A DNA stretch of 64,000 bases from Bog-756 sp963839925 (GTDB taxonomy: Bacteria > Actinomycetota > Acidimicrobiia > Acidimicrobiales > RAAP-2): positions 744,001-808,000 of the forward strand of contig CAWIWV010000001.1 in NCBI GenBank assembly GCA_963839925.1, written 5' to 3'. The notes beneath the pieces were generated by a model, which saw only the letters and a program-made list of their open reading frames with translations, did no database searches and was not told where the DNA came from. A program made the position numbers and the translations under genes. Below, one piece after another: positions 34,450-43,474 of this stretch. Numbering within the stretch: the first letter of the stretch is position 1; each line of letters begins with the position of its first letter.

Positions 34450-35316
34450 ATGAGCGACGCGGTGATCGAGTGGTTCGACTCGCACTGCCACCTGCAGGGC
34501 GAGTTCCTCGAGGCTGAAGAGGGCTCCGAGCCGGGCCCGCACGCGACCCGGCTTGCAGCGGCCATCGCCCGCGCAGCCGAAGCAGGCGTGACCAGGTTGG
34601 TCTGCGTGGGAACAGGCGCTGCCTCGTCCAGGGAAGCCGTCGAACTGGTGCGGGCCATGCGTCGACCCGACTCGGTTGCCGCTGCCGTTGGGGTGGAGCT
34701 CTGGGCGACGATCGGCCTCCATCCCCACGACGCAAGCGAAGGGGTGGACTCGCTCGACGAACTCCTCGCGGCAGAGCTCGGGTCCGGTGCTGCCGAAACG
34801 GGCGATCGAGTGGTGGTCGGCATCGGCGAATGCGGTCTGGACTACCACTACGACCATTCCCCGCGGGCGGTCCAACGAGAAGCCTTCGCCCTCCAGATCG
34901 AGCTGGCTCGCCGTCACGGCCTTGCCTTGGTCATCCACACCCGCGAGGCGTGGGACGACACCGTCGACATTCTCTCCTCGGTGGGTGCACCGGAACGGAC
35001 CATCCTCCACTGCTTCACCGGAGGGCCGGAAGAGGCTCGTCGGTGCCTCGACCTCGGTGCATCCTTGTCGTTCAGCGGGGTGGTCACCTTCAAGAACGCT
35101 GCCGACGTTCGTGAGGCTGCCGCGCTCTGCCCACTGGATCGGCTGCTGGTCGAGACCGACGCTCCGTTCTTGGCGCCGGTTCCCCATCGAGGTTCGGTCA
35201 ACGAGCCGTCGAGGGTGCCGGTGGTCGGTGCAGAGATCGCCAAAGTCAAGGGGCTCGACACCATGCTGGTGGCGGAGGCGACCACCCAAAACGCCCGCTC
35301 CGCATTCGCTCTCTGA
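34450..35316 (+). CDS. TatD-family metal-dependent hydrolase (DNase)
   Basis: 288 residues. The metal sites are visible: D-S-H-C-H-L near the N-terminus, G-I-G-E-C-G-L-D-Y-H-Y with the bridging Glu, V-I-H-T-R-E, H-C-F-T-G and V-E-T-D-A-P-F near the C-terminus. TatD proteins hydrolyse DNA 3' ends and are linked to DNA repair. Gene order metG, tatD, rsmA, ispE is a common bacterial arrangement. GAGGGA stands upstream of ATG 34450. Confidence 0.9.
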   Translation: MSDAVIEWFDSHCHLQGEFLEAEEGSEPGPHATRLAAAIARAAEAGVTRLVCVGTGAASSREAVELVRAMRRPDSVAAAVGVELWATIGLHPHDASEGVDSLDELLAAELGSGAAETGDRVVVGIGECGLDYHYDHSPRAVQREAFALQIELARRHGLALVIHTREAWDDTVDILSSVGAPERTILHCFTGGPEEARRCLDLGASLSFSGVVTFKNAADVREAAALCPLDRLLVETDAPFLAPVPHRGSVNEPSRVPVVGAEIAKVKGLDTMLVAEATTQNARSAFAL

Positions 35317-35382
35317 GCGGTGTGGCTTCTCGGCCGGCCGGCGGTCGACGGCCGGCCGTCGGCGGAGTGAGACACTGGCCGG

Positions 35383-36228
35383 GTGACCCATGGTCGGGCA
35401 GAGATCCATGAGCTCTTGTTGGCCAACGACCTTCGGCCGAGCCGGGCACTGGGCCAGAACTTCGTCGCTGATGGCAACACGGTTCGAAGGATCGTCCGGC
35501 TCTCTGGCGTCGGCTCCGGCCAACGGGTGGTCGAGGTCGGTGCCGGACTCGGTTCGCTCACCTTGGCTCTGGCAGAGGCCGGCGCCTCGGTCACCGCGGT
35601 CGAGATCGACCGGCACGTGCTCGGGGTGTTGCGGTCCCAGGTCGAGCCGCTGGGGGTCCGAGTGGTCGAGGCCGACGCACTCAAGCTCGACTGGCAGGAG
35701 TTGCTCGGGGACGCCTCTCCCGAAGCAGGTCCGTGGTCGCTGGTGGCCAATCTCCCCTACAACGTGGCGGTGCCACTGGTCATCCGGGTCTTGGAGGAGG
35801 CGCCACAGATCTCCTCGATGCTCGTCATGGTGCAGCGCGAGGTGGGGGAGCGGTTGGTCGCTTCGGCCGGAGACGAGGCATACGGCGCGGTGTCGGTGAA
35901 GGTGGCCTACTGGGCCACCGCCGCCCTGGTCGGTCGGGTGTCGGCGTCGGTGTTCATCCCGAGGCCGAAGGTGGAGTCGGTGCTGGTGCGGCTCGAACGC
36001 AGGCCGGACCGGGCGGCGACTGACGTCGGGCCTGGTGCCGACCGATACGAGCGTCTATTCACCGTCGTGCGCGCAGGGTTCGCGCACCGTCGGAAGATGC
36101 TTCGGCGGTCCCTCGAGGGAACGGTTGACCCCCAAGCGTTCGACGCGGCCGGCATCGAGCCGACCGCGCGAGCAGAAGAGCTCTCGCTGGCCGAGTGGGA
36201 GCGACTGGCTGCATGGCCCTCGACGTGA
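35383..36228 (+). CDS. rsmA: 16S rRNA dimethyladenosine transferase RsmA (KsgA)
   Basis: 281 residues. L-G-Q-N-F-V near the N-terminus, the SAM motif E-V-G-A-G-L-G-S-L-T and the catalytic N-L-P-Y-N-V are all present, as is I-P-R-P-K-V-E-S in the C-terminal domain. It dimethylates A1518 and A1519 in late 30S assembly. GTG start. Its last 16 bases overlap the ispE start, so these are co-translated. Confidence 0.93.
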   Translation: MTHGRAEIHELLLANDLRPSRALGQNFVADGNTVRRIVRLSGVGSGQRVVEVGAGLGSLTLALAEAGASVTAVEIDRHVLGVLRSQVEPLGVRVVEADALKLDWQELLGDASPEAGPWSLVANLPYNVAVPLVIRVLEEAPQISSMLVMVQREVGERLVASAGDEAYGAVSVKVAYWATAALVGRVSASVFIPRPKVESVLVRLERRPDRAATDVGPGADRYERLFTVVRAGFAHRRKMLRRSLEGTVDPQAFDAAGIEPTARAEELSLAEWERLAAWPST

Positions 36229-37058
36229 CCGGACACGCCATCGCCGCACCGGCGAAGCTCACCCTGTCGCTGCGGATCACCGGCATCCGCAGCGACGGCT
36301 ACCACCTGCTGGAAGCAGAGATGGTCTCGCTCGATCTGGCCGACACTCTCTCATTCGAGGATGGTGTTGCGCCGTCGGTGAACGAGCTGACCATCGCGGC
36401 CGGCGCGGACGGTCCGTGTGCTGACCACGATGTGGCCTCGCTGCCGCACGGGGCGGACAACCTTGTCGTGCGGGCCCTTCTCGCCGTCGGGCGCTCCGCG
36501 AAGGTGCACCTGACCAAACGCATCCCCTCCGGGGCCGGGTTGGGCGGTGGATCGTCCGACGCAGCTGCCGTGTTGCGCTGGGCCGGCTGCAACGATCTCG
36601 GGTTGGCCGCCTCACTCGGCGCCGACGTGCCGTTCTGCATGGTCGGGGGACGTGCAACGGTCCGCGGTATCGGGGAAGTGATCGAACCTCTGCCGCACGA
36701 GGACCGATCGTTCGTCCTCCTTCTGCTTCCCTTCGGCGTCGACACCAGAGCCGCCTATCGAGCGTGGGATGAGCTGGCTGACGGAGAGCTGACCGGTGGC
36801 GGAGGACGATCCCGCAAGGAGACGTCGCTGAACGATCTCGAGGACGCGGCGTTGCGGGTCGAGCCGCGTCTGGGGCCGTGGAAAGCATGCCTCGAAGAGA
36901 TCACCGGACGGAAGGCTCATCTCGCCGGAAGCGGCTCGACCTGGTTCGTCGAGGGATCGGCCGAAGAACTCGGTGTCCGTAATGGCCAGCCTGTGCAGCT
37001 CGGGAACGAGATCGGAGTACTGGTCGCCGTGAGGACGTTGCCACCCCTCCAACCCTGA
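36213..37058 (+). CDS. ispE: 4-diphosphocytidyl-2-C-methyl-D-erythritol kinase (IspE)
   Basis: 281 residues of the GHMP kinase family. A-P-A-K-L-T-L-S-L-R-I at the N-terminus, the phosphate loop P-S-G-A-G-L-G-G-G-S-S-D-A-A-A and the late A-G-S-G-S-T-W are clear. It phosphorylates CDP-methylerythritol in the non-mevalonate isoprenoid pathway, so the organism makes isoprenoids by the MEP route. ATG 36213 lies inside the end of rsmA. Confidence 0.93.
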   Translation: MALDVTGHAIAAPAKLTLSLRITGIRSDGYHLLEAEMVSLDLADTLSFEDGVAPSVNELTIAAGADGPCADHDVASLPHGADNLVVRALLAVGRSAKVHLTKRIPSGAGLGGGSSDAAAVLRWAGCNDLGLAASLGADVPFCMVGGRATVRGIGEVIEPLPHEDRSFVLLLLPFGVDTRAAYRAWDELADGELTGGGGRSRKETSLNDLEDAALRVEPRLGPWKACLEEITGRKAHLAGSGSTWFVEGSAEELGVRNGQPVQLGNEIGVLVAVRTLPPLQP

Positions 37059-37123
37059 AGCCCGGGGACGCGGCGACAGGAGGCGAGACCTAGGCTCTTC
37101 GCCAGCAAAGGACGGAGGTTTCC

Positions 37124-37444
37124 GTGAAGAGCCGGCAGTTGCATTTCTATGTCCAGGCTGAGGTTGTGACCTCGCTGACGGAGACGGTTCGAAACAGGGT
37201 CGTACCAAGGTACGAGGAGTTTCCCCACTTCCTCGGATTGACGCTTCTCAAAGTCGATCTCAAAGAGCGTGCTGAGATTGTCATCACCTCCTACTGGGAT
37301 GACGGGCTCGTAGATTCAGAGCAAATGTCCGCGCAATTCATCGATGAGATCGTCAAGTTGACAGGCAGCAACCCAGTGCGAAAGGTCTTCGACATCCTGT
37401 ACGCGTCGGTGAGGGACTCAAACGGGGAGCTCTGCGTCGAATGA
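37124..37444 (+). CDS. Small uncharacterised protein, low-GC gene
   Basis: 106 residues, not recognised with confidence. The layout of H-F-Y-V-Q-A-E near the N-terminus, F-P-H-F-L-G-L-T-L-L-K and E-I-V-I-T-S-Y-W-D-D resembles a dimeric alpha-beta barrel such as the antibiotic-biosynthesis-monooxygenase (ABM) type, but no catalytic residue can be named. GGAGG six bases before GTG 37124 is a strong ribosome-binding site. The gene is visibly lower in GC than its neighbours and uses A/T-ending codons more often, a sign of possible acquisition. Confidence 0.55.
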   Translation: MKSRQLHFYVQAEVVTSLTETVRNRVVPRYEEFPHFLGLTLLKVDLKERAEIVITSYWDDGLVDSEQMSAQFIDEIVKLTGSNPVRKVFDILYASVRDSNGELCVE

Positions 37445-37482
37445 GCAATCTGCTGGGTCCATGGCGGTTGGACCGGTGTCGG

Positions 37483-37513
37483 TTGGAAGACGGAGCGGGA
37501 AAGAAGTAGCGTC
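37483..37513 (+). promoter_or_regulatory. Promoter of bS22 copy 1
   Basis: TTGGAA (37483-37488), 19 bases, TAGCGT (37508-37513), then 9 bases to GTG 37523. The same -35 box is found at the second copy, where the spacer is 18 and the -10 TAGTGT. Confidence 0.55.
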
Positions 37514-37522
37514 ACCTCTTCG

Positions 37523-37624
37523 TGGGTTCGCTGATCAAGAAGCGCCGCAAGCGCATGCGCAAGAAGAAGCACAAGAAGATGCTCAAGGCGACTCGCTGGC
37601 AGCGGCGGGCGGCCGGCAAGTAAG
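37523..37624 (+). CDS. Ribosomal protein bS22, copy 1 (33 residues)
   Basis: A 33-residue, extremely basic peptide of the AURKAIP1/COX24-like type: GSLIKKRRKRM then KKKHKKMLK and R-W-Q-R-R-A-A-G-K. It closely matches bS22, a small 30S subunit protein first seen in mycobacterial ribosome structures. Leaderless GTG start 9 bases after the -10 box. The encoded peptide is identical to that at 41964-42065. Confidence 0.88.
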
Positions 37625-37638
37625 GCCGCCCAAGGGGC

Positions 37639-39603
37639 CTAGGCCAGGCTGGCTGACCGGTCGTAGGAGGCCACCCAATCCGCCAGCTGATCGAAAGGCA
37701 TCGGCCGAGCGTACAAGTATCCCTGGGCCACATCGCAGGTAGTGCCAGCAAGCGCCGAAGCGATCTCATCAGTCTCGACGCCTTCGGCCACCACCGGGAA
37801 GCCGAGGTTGTGTCCCAGATCCACAATCGATTGCACGATCGCCCGGTGGCCCGGGTTGGAGGTGAGATCGGCGACGAAGCTTTGGTCGATCTTGATTTCG
37901 TCGATGGGCAGGGCCGACAGGTAGCTCAGTGAGGTCTGCCCGATTCCGAAATCGTCGATGCTGATGCGAACTCCGACCTCGTGCAGACGTGCGAGCACCA
38001 ACGCGGCTCGTTCCGGATCGGCTACCAGGGCGGTCTCGGTGATCTCGACATAGAGGCGGTCCGGGGACACAGAGGCTGACGCCAACGCTTCGGTCACGTG
38101 CGATACCAACCCGACGTCCCCCAGGTTTCGGGCCGAGACGTTGACCGACATCGACAACTCGCCCTCCCACGAACCGAGATCGGTGACGGCACGATCGATC
38201 ACCCATTCGGTGACCCGGTCGATGAGGCCGGTCTGTTCGGCGAGTGGGATGAATCGATCCGGGCTCAGCAGCCCGAGTCTCGGGTGCTGCCACCGGATCA
38301 GGGCCTCGACGGCTTCGATCCGTCCGTCGCGCAAGCTGACCTTCGGCTGGTAGAAGAGCACCAGTTCGTCGGTGTCGACGGCATGCCGGAGCTCGGCGAT
38401 CAGTTGGAGGTTGGCCGCGTCGTAGTGGTTCTGAGACGGGTCGTAGCGGACAACGCCCGCGTGGTGGGCCTTGGCCACGTACATGGCGACATCGGCGAGT
38501 GCCAGGAGCTCGTCGACATCGTCCCCGTGCTCCGGAGCGACGACGTAGCCGATGCTTGCCTCGACACTCAAGGAGAGGCCGCTGATCTCCACTTCGTGCT
38601 CGATCACGTCCCGCAGCCGCTGGAGGACGTCCTCAGGTTCACCCACGTTGACCAGAACCACCCCGAACTCGTCACCTCCCAGTCGGGCCAGTGCGTCGAG
38701 CCCGCGCAGGTGAGACGCCATTCGCTCACTCAACGCCGTCAGGAGTCGGTCGCCGTTGTAGTGGCCGAGGGTGTCGTTCACTTCCTTGAACCGGTCCAGA
38801 TCGATGATGGCAACGGTCGTCGACTGTCCGGCCTCGCGACCTCGACGGAGCGCCGATTCGACCCGGTCGTGGAAGTACAGCCGGTTCGGCAAGTCGGTGA
38901 GCGCATCGTGACCGGCGAGATACGCGTTGGTCCGAGCTTGCCGACGGAGTCGACGTCCGACGAACGCCGAGATCCCGAAGAGGACCACGTACAGAAGGGC
39001 GAGACCGATCGCAAGATTCCGGTAGAGCGTGGAGAGCCCGGCGTCCACATCGTCGGCAATCGGGGCATAGGGCAGGTAGACCTCCATCACGCCCACCTGT
39101 CGGTGCGACGCACCTGCGTGCAGAGGCAGGTAGACCTCCACCGAGGTGGGACCGATCTTTCCGGTGTCGTTGCTGTCCGAGTTGAATCGGGTGAGTCGGA
39201 TGACCTGCTCGCCGTGCGCCGCGTCGAGCGCCTCGTCCTCGGGGACCTCGTGAAATCCGGAGCCGTCGTCCGAGAAGATCACCTGCCCTGCCTGGTCCCT
39301 GAGCCGAAGCCGGAGGACGTCTCCACTGACCACCACGTTTCGAACCAGCCGGCGCATCCCCGCGGACTCGTCAGGAGTGAGACCTTGGCTCAGTGGTTGG
39401 CCGTTCAACAGTGGCTGGATTGCCGTCTTGGCCATGAGGAGAGCCTCCGAGCCCCCTTCGGCGAGACCCCGCCGGTCCGCCTCGGATCGGTAGCTCGCGG
39501 ACAGGAAGATGCCGATGAGCAGTACCGGGACAAGGGTGATCACTGCGAACGCGACGAAGAGGAAGACCACCGAATCCCGACGCCCGCCCTTTTGAGGGTC
39601 CAC
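37639..39603 (-). CDS. Membrane GGDEF-EAL protein (c-di-GMP turnover)
   Basis: 654 residues. Two membrane helices (about 12-34 and 197-216) flank an extracytoplasmic sensor of about 160 residues. The diguanylate cyclase motif G-G-D-E-F (309-313) is intact and is preceded by R-x-x-D at 300-303, exactly five residues upstream, the inhibitory c-di-GMP site. The phosphodiesterase motif E-A-L (433-435), E-I-T-E-T and D-D-F-G (550-553) are also intact, so the protein could both make and break c-di-GMP. It starts with GTG 39603. It lies between the two bS22 copies and about 7 kb from the pilin operon, which c-di-GMP might control (inference). Confidence 0.92.
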   Translation of the reverse strand: MDPQKGGRRDSVVFLFVAFAVITLVPVLLIGIFLSASYRSEADRRGLAEGGSEALLMAKTAIQPLLNGQPLSQGLTPDESAGMRRLVRNVVVSGDVLRLRLRDQAGQVIFSDDGSGFHEVPEDEALDAAHGEQVIRLTRFNSDSNDTGKIGPTSVEVYLPLHAGASHRQVGVMEVYLPYAPIADDVDAGLSTLYRNLAIGLALLYVVLFGISAFVGRRLRRQARTNAYLAGHDALTDLPNRLYFHDRVESALRRGREAGQSTTVAIIDLDRFKEVNDTLGHYNGDRLLTALSERMASHLRGLDALARLGGDEFGVVLVNVGEPEDVLQRLRDVIEHEVEISGLSLSVEASIGYVVAPEHGDDVDELLALADVAMYVAKAHHAGVVRYDPSQNHYDAANLQLIAELRHAVDTDELVLFYQPKVSLRDGRIEAVEALIRWQHPRLGLLSPDRFIPLAEQTGLIDRVTEWVIDRAVTDLGSWEGELSMSVNVSARNLGDVGLVSHVTEALASASVSPDRLYVEITETALVADPERAALVLARLHEVGVRISIDDFGIGQTSLSYLSALPIDEIKIDQSFVADLTSNPGHRAIVQSIVDLGHNLGFPVVAEGVETDEIASALAGTTCDVAQGYLYARPMPFDQLADWVASYDRSASLA

Positions 39604-39761
39604 GTCCTTTTATCGGCAACCAGGCGAATCACCTTGATCTGAGCACCGTCACGATCTTGCCCGAGAACAGGCGCTCGTCTGGAAGGAATTCCCTGTACAG
39701 AGGCTCCCGACCACGATAAATTAGACAGTTCGCAGCGTGACCGTCGGGGGAAGGGGGCTGG

Positions 39762-41864
39762 GTGACCGTCGGGTCGGACTCTGGTCAGCTAGCCCTTGCT
39801 GCACCATCCAACTTCACTGACGAAGCGGGAACTCCGCCGGAGGACCGCAAGTTCCGCCCCGATATCCAGGGGCTGCGGGCGTTGGCAGTGCTGCTGGTGG
39901 TGCTCTACCACGCCCAGCTGTCGGCGATCAGCGGCGGCTTCGTCGGGGTCGACGTCTTCTACGTCATCTCGGGCTTCGTCATCACCGGTGTGCTTCTGCG
40001 GGAGCGCGCCGGTTCAGGGCGTACGTCGCTGCTCTCGTTCTACGGGCGGCGGTGCCGGCGAATCATTCCCGCGGTCACACTGGTCATCGTCACCACGGTG
40101 GTGGCTTCCTACGTCGTGCTCGGCGCGCTCTACGGCTACCAGACGGCGATCGACGGCCGGTGGGCTGCCGTCTTCTTGGTCAACCTGCACTTTGCCGCCG
40201 AAGGGACCAACTACCTCAGTTCGCAGTTGCCTCCCTCGCCGTTGCAGAACCTCTGGTCACTGTCGGTCGAGGAGCAGTTCTACGTCGTGTATCCGACCCT
40301 CTTCCTACTGGTGGCAGCGCTCTGGAAGCGAGTTGCGCTCCGAGTGCGCCTTGCGGTGGGCCTTTCGGCCGTCATCGTCGTCTCCTATGTGGTCTCGGTG
40401 GTGCAGACCTCTTCGAATCCCACCGTGGCGTTCTTCTCGCCGTGGACCCGGGCTTGGGAGCTTGCCCTGGGCGGACTGGTGGCGGTCGGAGCCCAGTGGC
40501 TGCTTCGGCTACCGGCGGCGCTGGCCACGCTGATGACCTGGGTCGGACTGGTCGCAATCGTCGTCTCGGCTCTCGTGTTCAACAGCCAGACGCCCTACCC
40601 GGGATCGCTGGTTGCCATCCCGGTGGTCGGCACCGCACTCGTCATCGCCGGGGGCACGAAGGCGCCGCGCCGTGGCGCGGAGTCGATCCTCGGCTTGGCC
40701 CCGTTCGGCTGGCTTGGAAACCTCTCGTACTCCCTCTACCTGTGGCACTGGCCCATCCTCATCCTCGCGGCAGAGTCGCAGCAGCGATCCCAACTGCCGT
40801 TTACCCAGAATCTCCCGTGGCTGGTCGTCGCCCTCGTGGCATCGGTCATCTCCTACCGGTTGCTCGAGAACCCCGTCCGGCACTCACGGACGTTCATGCG
40901 GAGCGCGCGCAACAGCGTCGGTCTGGGAATCGCGTTGATCGTCGTGACTCTGATCGTGACCACAGTGCTCATTCAGACCCAGGGGGGCGCTGCGGGGACT
41001 CCGCCCCAAGCAGTGCCCGCGTACTCGGAAGCCGCAGTGGCGCGCCTGGTTGAATCGTCGCCGAGTATTCGGCAGCTACCTTCCAACCTCACACCCTCGC
41101 TGGCGACGGCCTCGAGCGACTTCGGCGCGCCGCCCGGTCATTGCACCCCGACGGACAACCAGATCTCCATTCCGAGCTGTGTCTTCGGCGATCCGAAAGG
41201 CTCGCACACGATGGTGCTCTACGGCGACTCGCATGCGCTCATGTGGTTTCGAGCTATGGATGCGATCGCTCTGAGTGCCCATTGGCGATTGGTGATGCTC
41301 GGCAAGGGCTACTGCATGGCCAACCACTACGAGCGAAAGAACACGCTCGGACACTTGATCCCGGCGGTCTGCATGAGATGGCAGCGTTTCGCGTACGCCC
41401 GCATCAAACGACTGGATCCGGATCTGGTGGTGGTCACCCAGGAGGTCCAGCGGATCATCCCGGGTGTCAACGGGAAGAGCTACACGCCTGCCCAGTGGCA
41501 GGAGGCGCTCCAACAGACGTTCGCCGCTCTGAAGGGTCAGCGGACGAAGTTCGCGGTGATCGGCAACATCCCCAATCTGGGATTCGATCCTCCTACCTGC
41601 CTCTCTCAGCACACGACAGACGTACAGGCATGCACCCGGCCGGTTCATCCGCGCAACGGCTTCAACGACGCTGAGCGACGCGCGGTGGCGTCGGTGGGCG
41701 GGCGGTACATCAACGTGACACCGTGGTTCTGCTCTTCCCTCTGCACGAGCGTGGTGGGCCGCTATGTGGTCTATGTGAATCAGCTCCACATCACCGGGAC
41801 CTACTCGATGGCACTGCGCAAAGTGTTGGCCGAACAGCTCGATCTCGCTGCCTACGGGAGGTAG
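39762..41864 (+). CDS. Acyltransferase 3 family protein with SGNH domain (OafA-like)
   Basis: 700 residues. Residues 31 to about 400 form the acyltransferase-3 membrane domain with 10-11 helices; the R-x10-H motif around R-A-L-A-V-L-L-V-V-L-Y-H ends at His50, the catalytic His. The periplasmic C-terminal part has the SGNH nucleophile region G-D-S-H (about 488-491). Such fusions O-acetylate cell-surface polysaccharides. GTG 39762 follows GGGGAAGGGGG, a purine-rich ribosome-binding site. Confidence 0.88.
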   Translation: MTVGSDSGQLALAAPSNFTDEAGTPPEDRKFRPDIQGLRALAVLLVVLYHAQLSAISGGFVGVDVFYVISGFVITGVLLRERAGSGRTSLLSFYGRRCRRIIPAVTLVIVTTVVASYVVLGALYGYQTAIDGRWAAVFLVNLHFAAEGTNYLSSQLPPSPLQNLWSLSVEEQFYVVYPTLFLLVAALWKRVALRVRLAVGLSAVIVVSYVVSVVQTSSNPTVAFFSPWTRAWELALGGLVAVGAQWLLRLPAALATLMTWVGLVAIVVSALVFNSQTPYPGSLVAIPVVGTALVIAGGTKAPRRGAESILGLAPFGWLGNLSYSLYLWHWPILILAAESQQRSQLPFTQNLPWLVVALVASVISYRLLENPVRHSRTFMRSARNSVGLGIALIVVTLIVTTVLIQTQGGAAGTPPQAVPAYSEAAVARLVESSPSIRQLPSNLTPSLATASSDFGAPPGHCTPTDNQISIPSCVFGDPKGSHTMVLYGDSHALMWFRAMDAIALSAHWRLVMLGKGYCMANHYERKNTLGHLIPAVCMRWQRFAYARIKRLDPDLVVVTQEVQRIIPGVNGKSYTPAQWQEALQQTFAALKGQRTKFAVIGNIPNLGFDPPTCLSQHTTDVQACTRPVHPRNGFNDAERRAVASVGGRYINVTPWFCSSLCTSVVGRYVVYVNQLHITGTYSMALRKVLAEQLDLAAYGR

Positions 41865-41924
41865 TTGTCGCCGCAGCGGCCGAGCACGGTTCGCCGAGGC
41901 CATCGGCGGTCGGATGCTACCGTG

Positions 41925-41954
41925 TTGGAACGGGGAGTGGGCAGCAACTAGTGT
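41925..41954 (+). promoter_or_regulatory. Promoter of bS22 copy 2
   Basis: TTGGAA (41925-41930), 18 bases, TAGTGT (41949-41954), 9 bases, GTG 41964. The match with copy 1 extends through the -35 box and the CTTC before the GTG. Confidence 0.55.
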
Positions 41955-41963
41955 CTCTTCTTC

Positions 41964-42065
41964 GTGGGTTCGCTGATCAAGAAGCGTCGCAAGCGCATGC
42001 GCAAGAAGAAGCACAAGAAGATGCTGAAGGCGACCCGCTGGCAACGGCGGGCGGCGGGAAAGTAG
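41964..42065 (+). CDS. Ribosomal protein bS22, copy 2 (33 residues)
   Basis: Encodes the same 33 residues as 37523-37624, with a handful of silent third-position changes, so selection has kept the protein while the DNA drifted. As in copy 1, the GTG comes 9 bases after the -10 box. It ends 8 bases before the stop of the convergent histidine kinase gene. Confidence 0.88.
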   Translation: MGSLIKKRRKRMRKKKHKKMLKATRWQRRAAGK

Positions 42066-42073
42066 TCCCTGCT

Positions 42074-43474
42074 CTACTCGATCCCCTCATCTGCATCAGA
42101 GGGAGGCGGCACGTCGGGTAACGAGAACCGGAAGAGCGCCCCGCCCCCTTCTGCCGGGTAGGCCTCGACGCTGCCACCCTCGTCCGTGGCCACCTGGGCG
42201 ACGATGGCCAGGCCGAGGCCCGAGCCGGGCTTGGATCTGGAGTTCGACGCTCGATAGAACCGATCGAAGATGAACGGCAGATCGGCCGGATCTATCCCCG
42301 GACCGTGGTCGCGTACGAAGACCGTGCCGCGGGAGCACGCGACTTCGACCACCTGGCCGTCCGGGCTCCACTTGAGGGCGTTGTCGAGCAGGTTGTCCAC
42401 TGCGCGCCCGATCCGGGCCGATGACCCGAGCACCCAAGTGGGAACAGTCCTCGCCTCGAATCGCACCCCCCGGCTGCGCCCGTGGGTTGTGGCCACCTCG
42501 ACTGCTTCGAGCACGATCGAGTCCAGGCGGACCGTTTCGGTGACCAGGTTGGGTTGATCTCCTCTGGCGAGCTCGGCGAGGTCGCCGACCAAGGTGGTGA
42601 GCTCGTCCATCTGGGTCAGGACGTCACCGATCAATACGTCGCGTTCTTCCGGAGCCAACTCGTCGAGACGTCTGGCCACCTCCATGTTGGTCCGGAGACT
42701 GGTCAACGGGGTGCGCAGTTCATGGGAGGCATCGAGGACGAGTTGGCGCTGGCTCTCCCTGGAGGAATCGACCGCAGCCAGCAGACGGTTGAAGGCGCGT
42801 CGGAGGCGACCGAGCTCGTCGGGGCCGCCGGGGTCGAGCCGTTGGGAGACATCGGTCGTCTCGGCGAGCCCTTCGACGGTCTGGGTCAGGTCGTCGAGGG
42901 GCCGCAGCACCGTGCGGCCGACTCCGAAGCCGAGCAGGACCGCGAGCACTACTCCGGAGATAACGATCAACCAGAGTGCGAATGCGAGGTGGCGGAGCTC
43001 GAGATTGACCCCGGTGAGCGGGACGGTCAGCTGTAGTGCCCCACCGTCGCTGAGGGACGTCGGGGAATCGTAGCCATCGATGAAGGTAAAGTGGGGCGGG
43101 AGGGCTACCACAATTTCGCGGACGGCGACTCCTTCACCTGTGGTCGAGGTGAACTGCTCGGGCGCCTTCCCGTGGCTCGCGGCACACGTCCTGGCCGCGC
43201 TCGTAATCGGGAGGACCAGGCTCTCCACACTCATGGGCTCGCCGGGTGCCACGATCTGGTAGCAGGTGCCGACCGGAGCACCGCAGACGTTGGGGATGCG
43301 TTGGAGATTGGCCCCTCTGTACGACAGCACAGCGTTGGCTTCCGCGTTCAAGGTTGCATCGGCCGAACCGAGGAGTGAGTTGGAGGCGACGATATAGGTG
43401 ACCAGCGCTCCGAGGAGCACCACCACCACGACGGCGCCGGTGGCTGCGATGACCAGCCGGGCGCGGAAGGTCAC
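42074..43474 (-). CDS. Sensor histidine kinase, MprB/BaeS-like
   Basis: 466 residues. Membrane helices at about 8-30 and 163-185 enclose an extracytoplasmic domain with three Cys. A HAMP region follows, then the H-box D-A-S-H-E-L-R-T-P-L with His251, the N-box N-L-L-D-N-A-L-K-W, G1 D-H-G-P-G-I and G2 G-S-G-L-G-L. All phosphotransfer and ATP-binding motifs are intact. The GTG start overlaps the response-regulator stop by 4 bases. The signal sensed is unknown. Confidence 0.9.
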   Translation of the reverse strand: MTFRARLVIAATGAVVVVVLLGALVTYIVASNSLLGSADATLNAEANAVLSYRGANLQRIPNVCGAPVGTCYQIVAPGEPMSVESLVLPITSAARTCAASHGKAPEQFTSTTGEGVAVREIVVALPPHFTFIDGYDSPTSLSDGGALQLTVPLTGVNLELRHLAFALWLIVISGVVLAVLLGFGVGRTVLRPLDDLTQTVEGLAETTDVSQRLDPGGPDELGRLRRAFNRLLAAVDSSRESQRQLVLDASHELRTPLTSLRTNMEVARRLDELAPEERDVLIGDVLTQMDELTTLVGDLAELARGDQPNLVTETVRLDSIVLEAVEVATTHGRSRGVRFEARTVPTWVLGSSARIGRAVDNLLDNALKWSPDGQVVEVACSRGTVFVRDHGPGIDPADLPFIFDRFYRASNSRSKPGSGLGLAIVAQVATDEGGSVEAYPAEGGGALFRFSLPDVPPPSDADEGIE

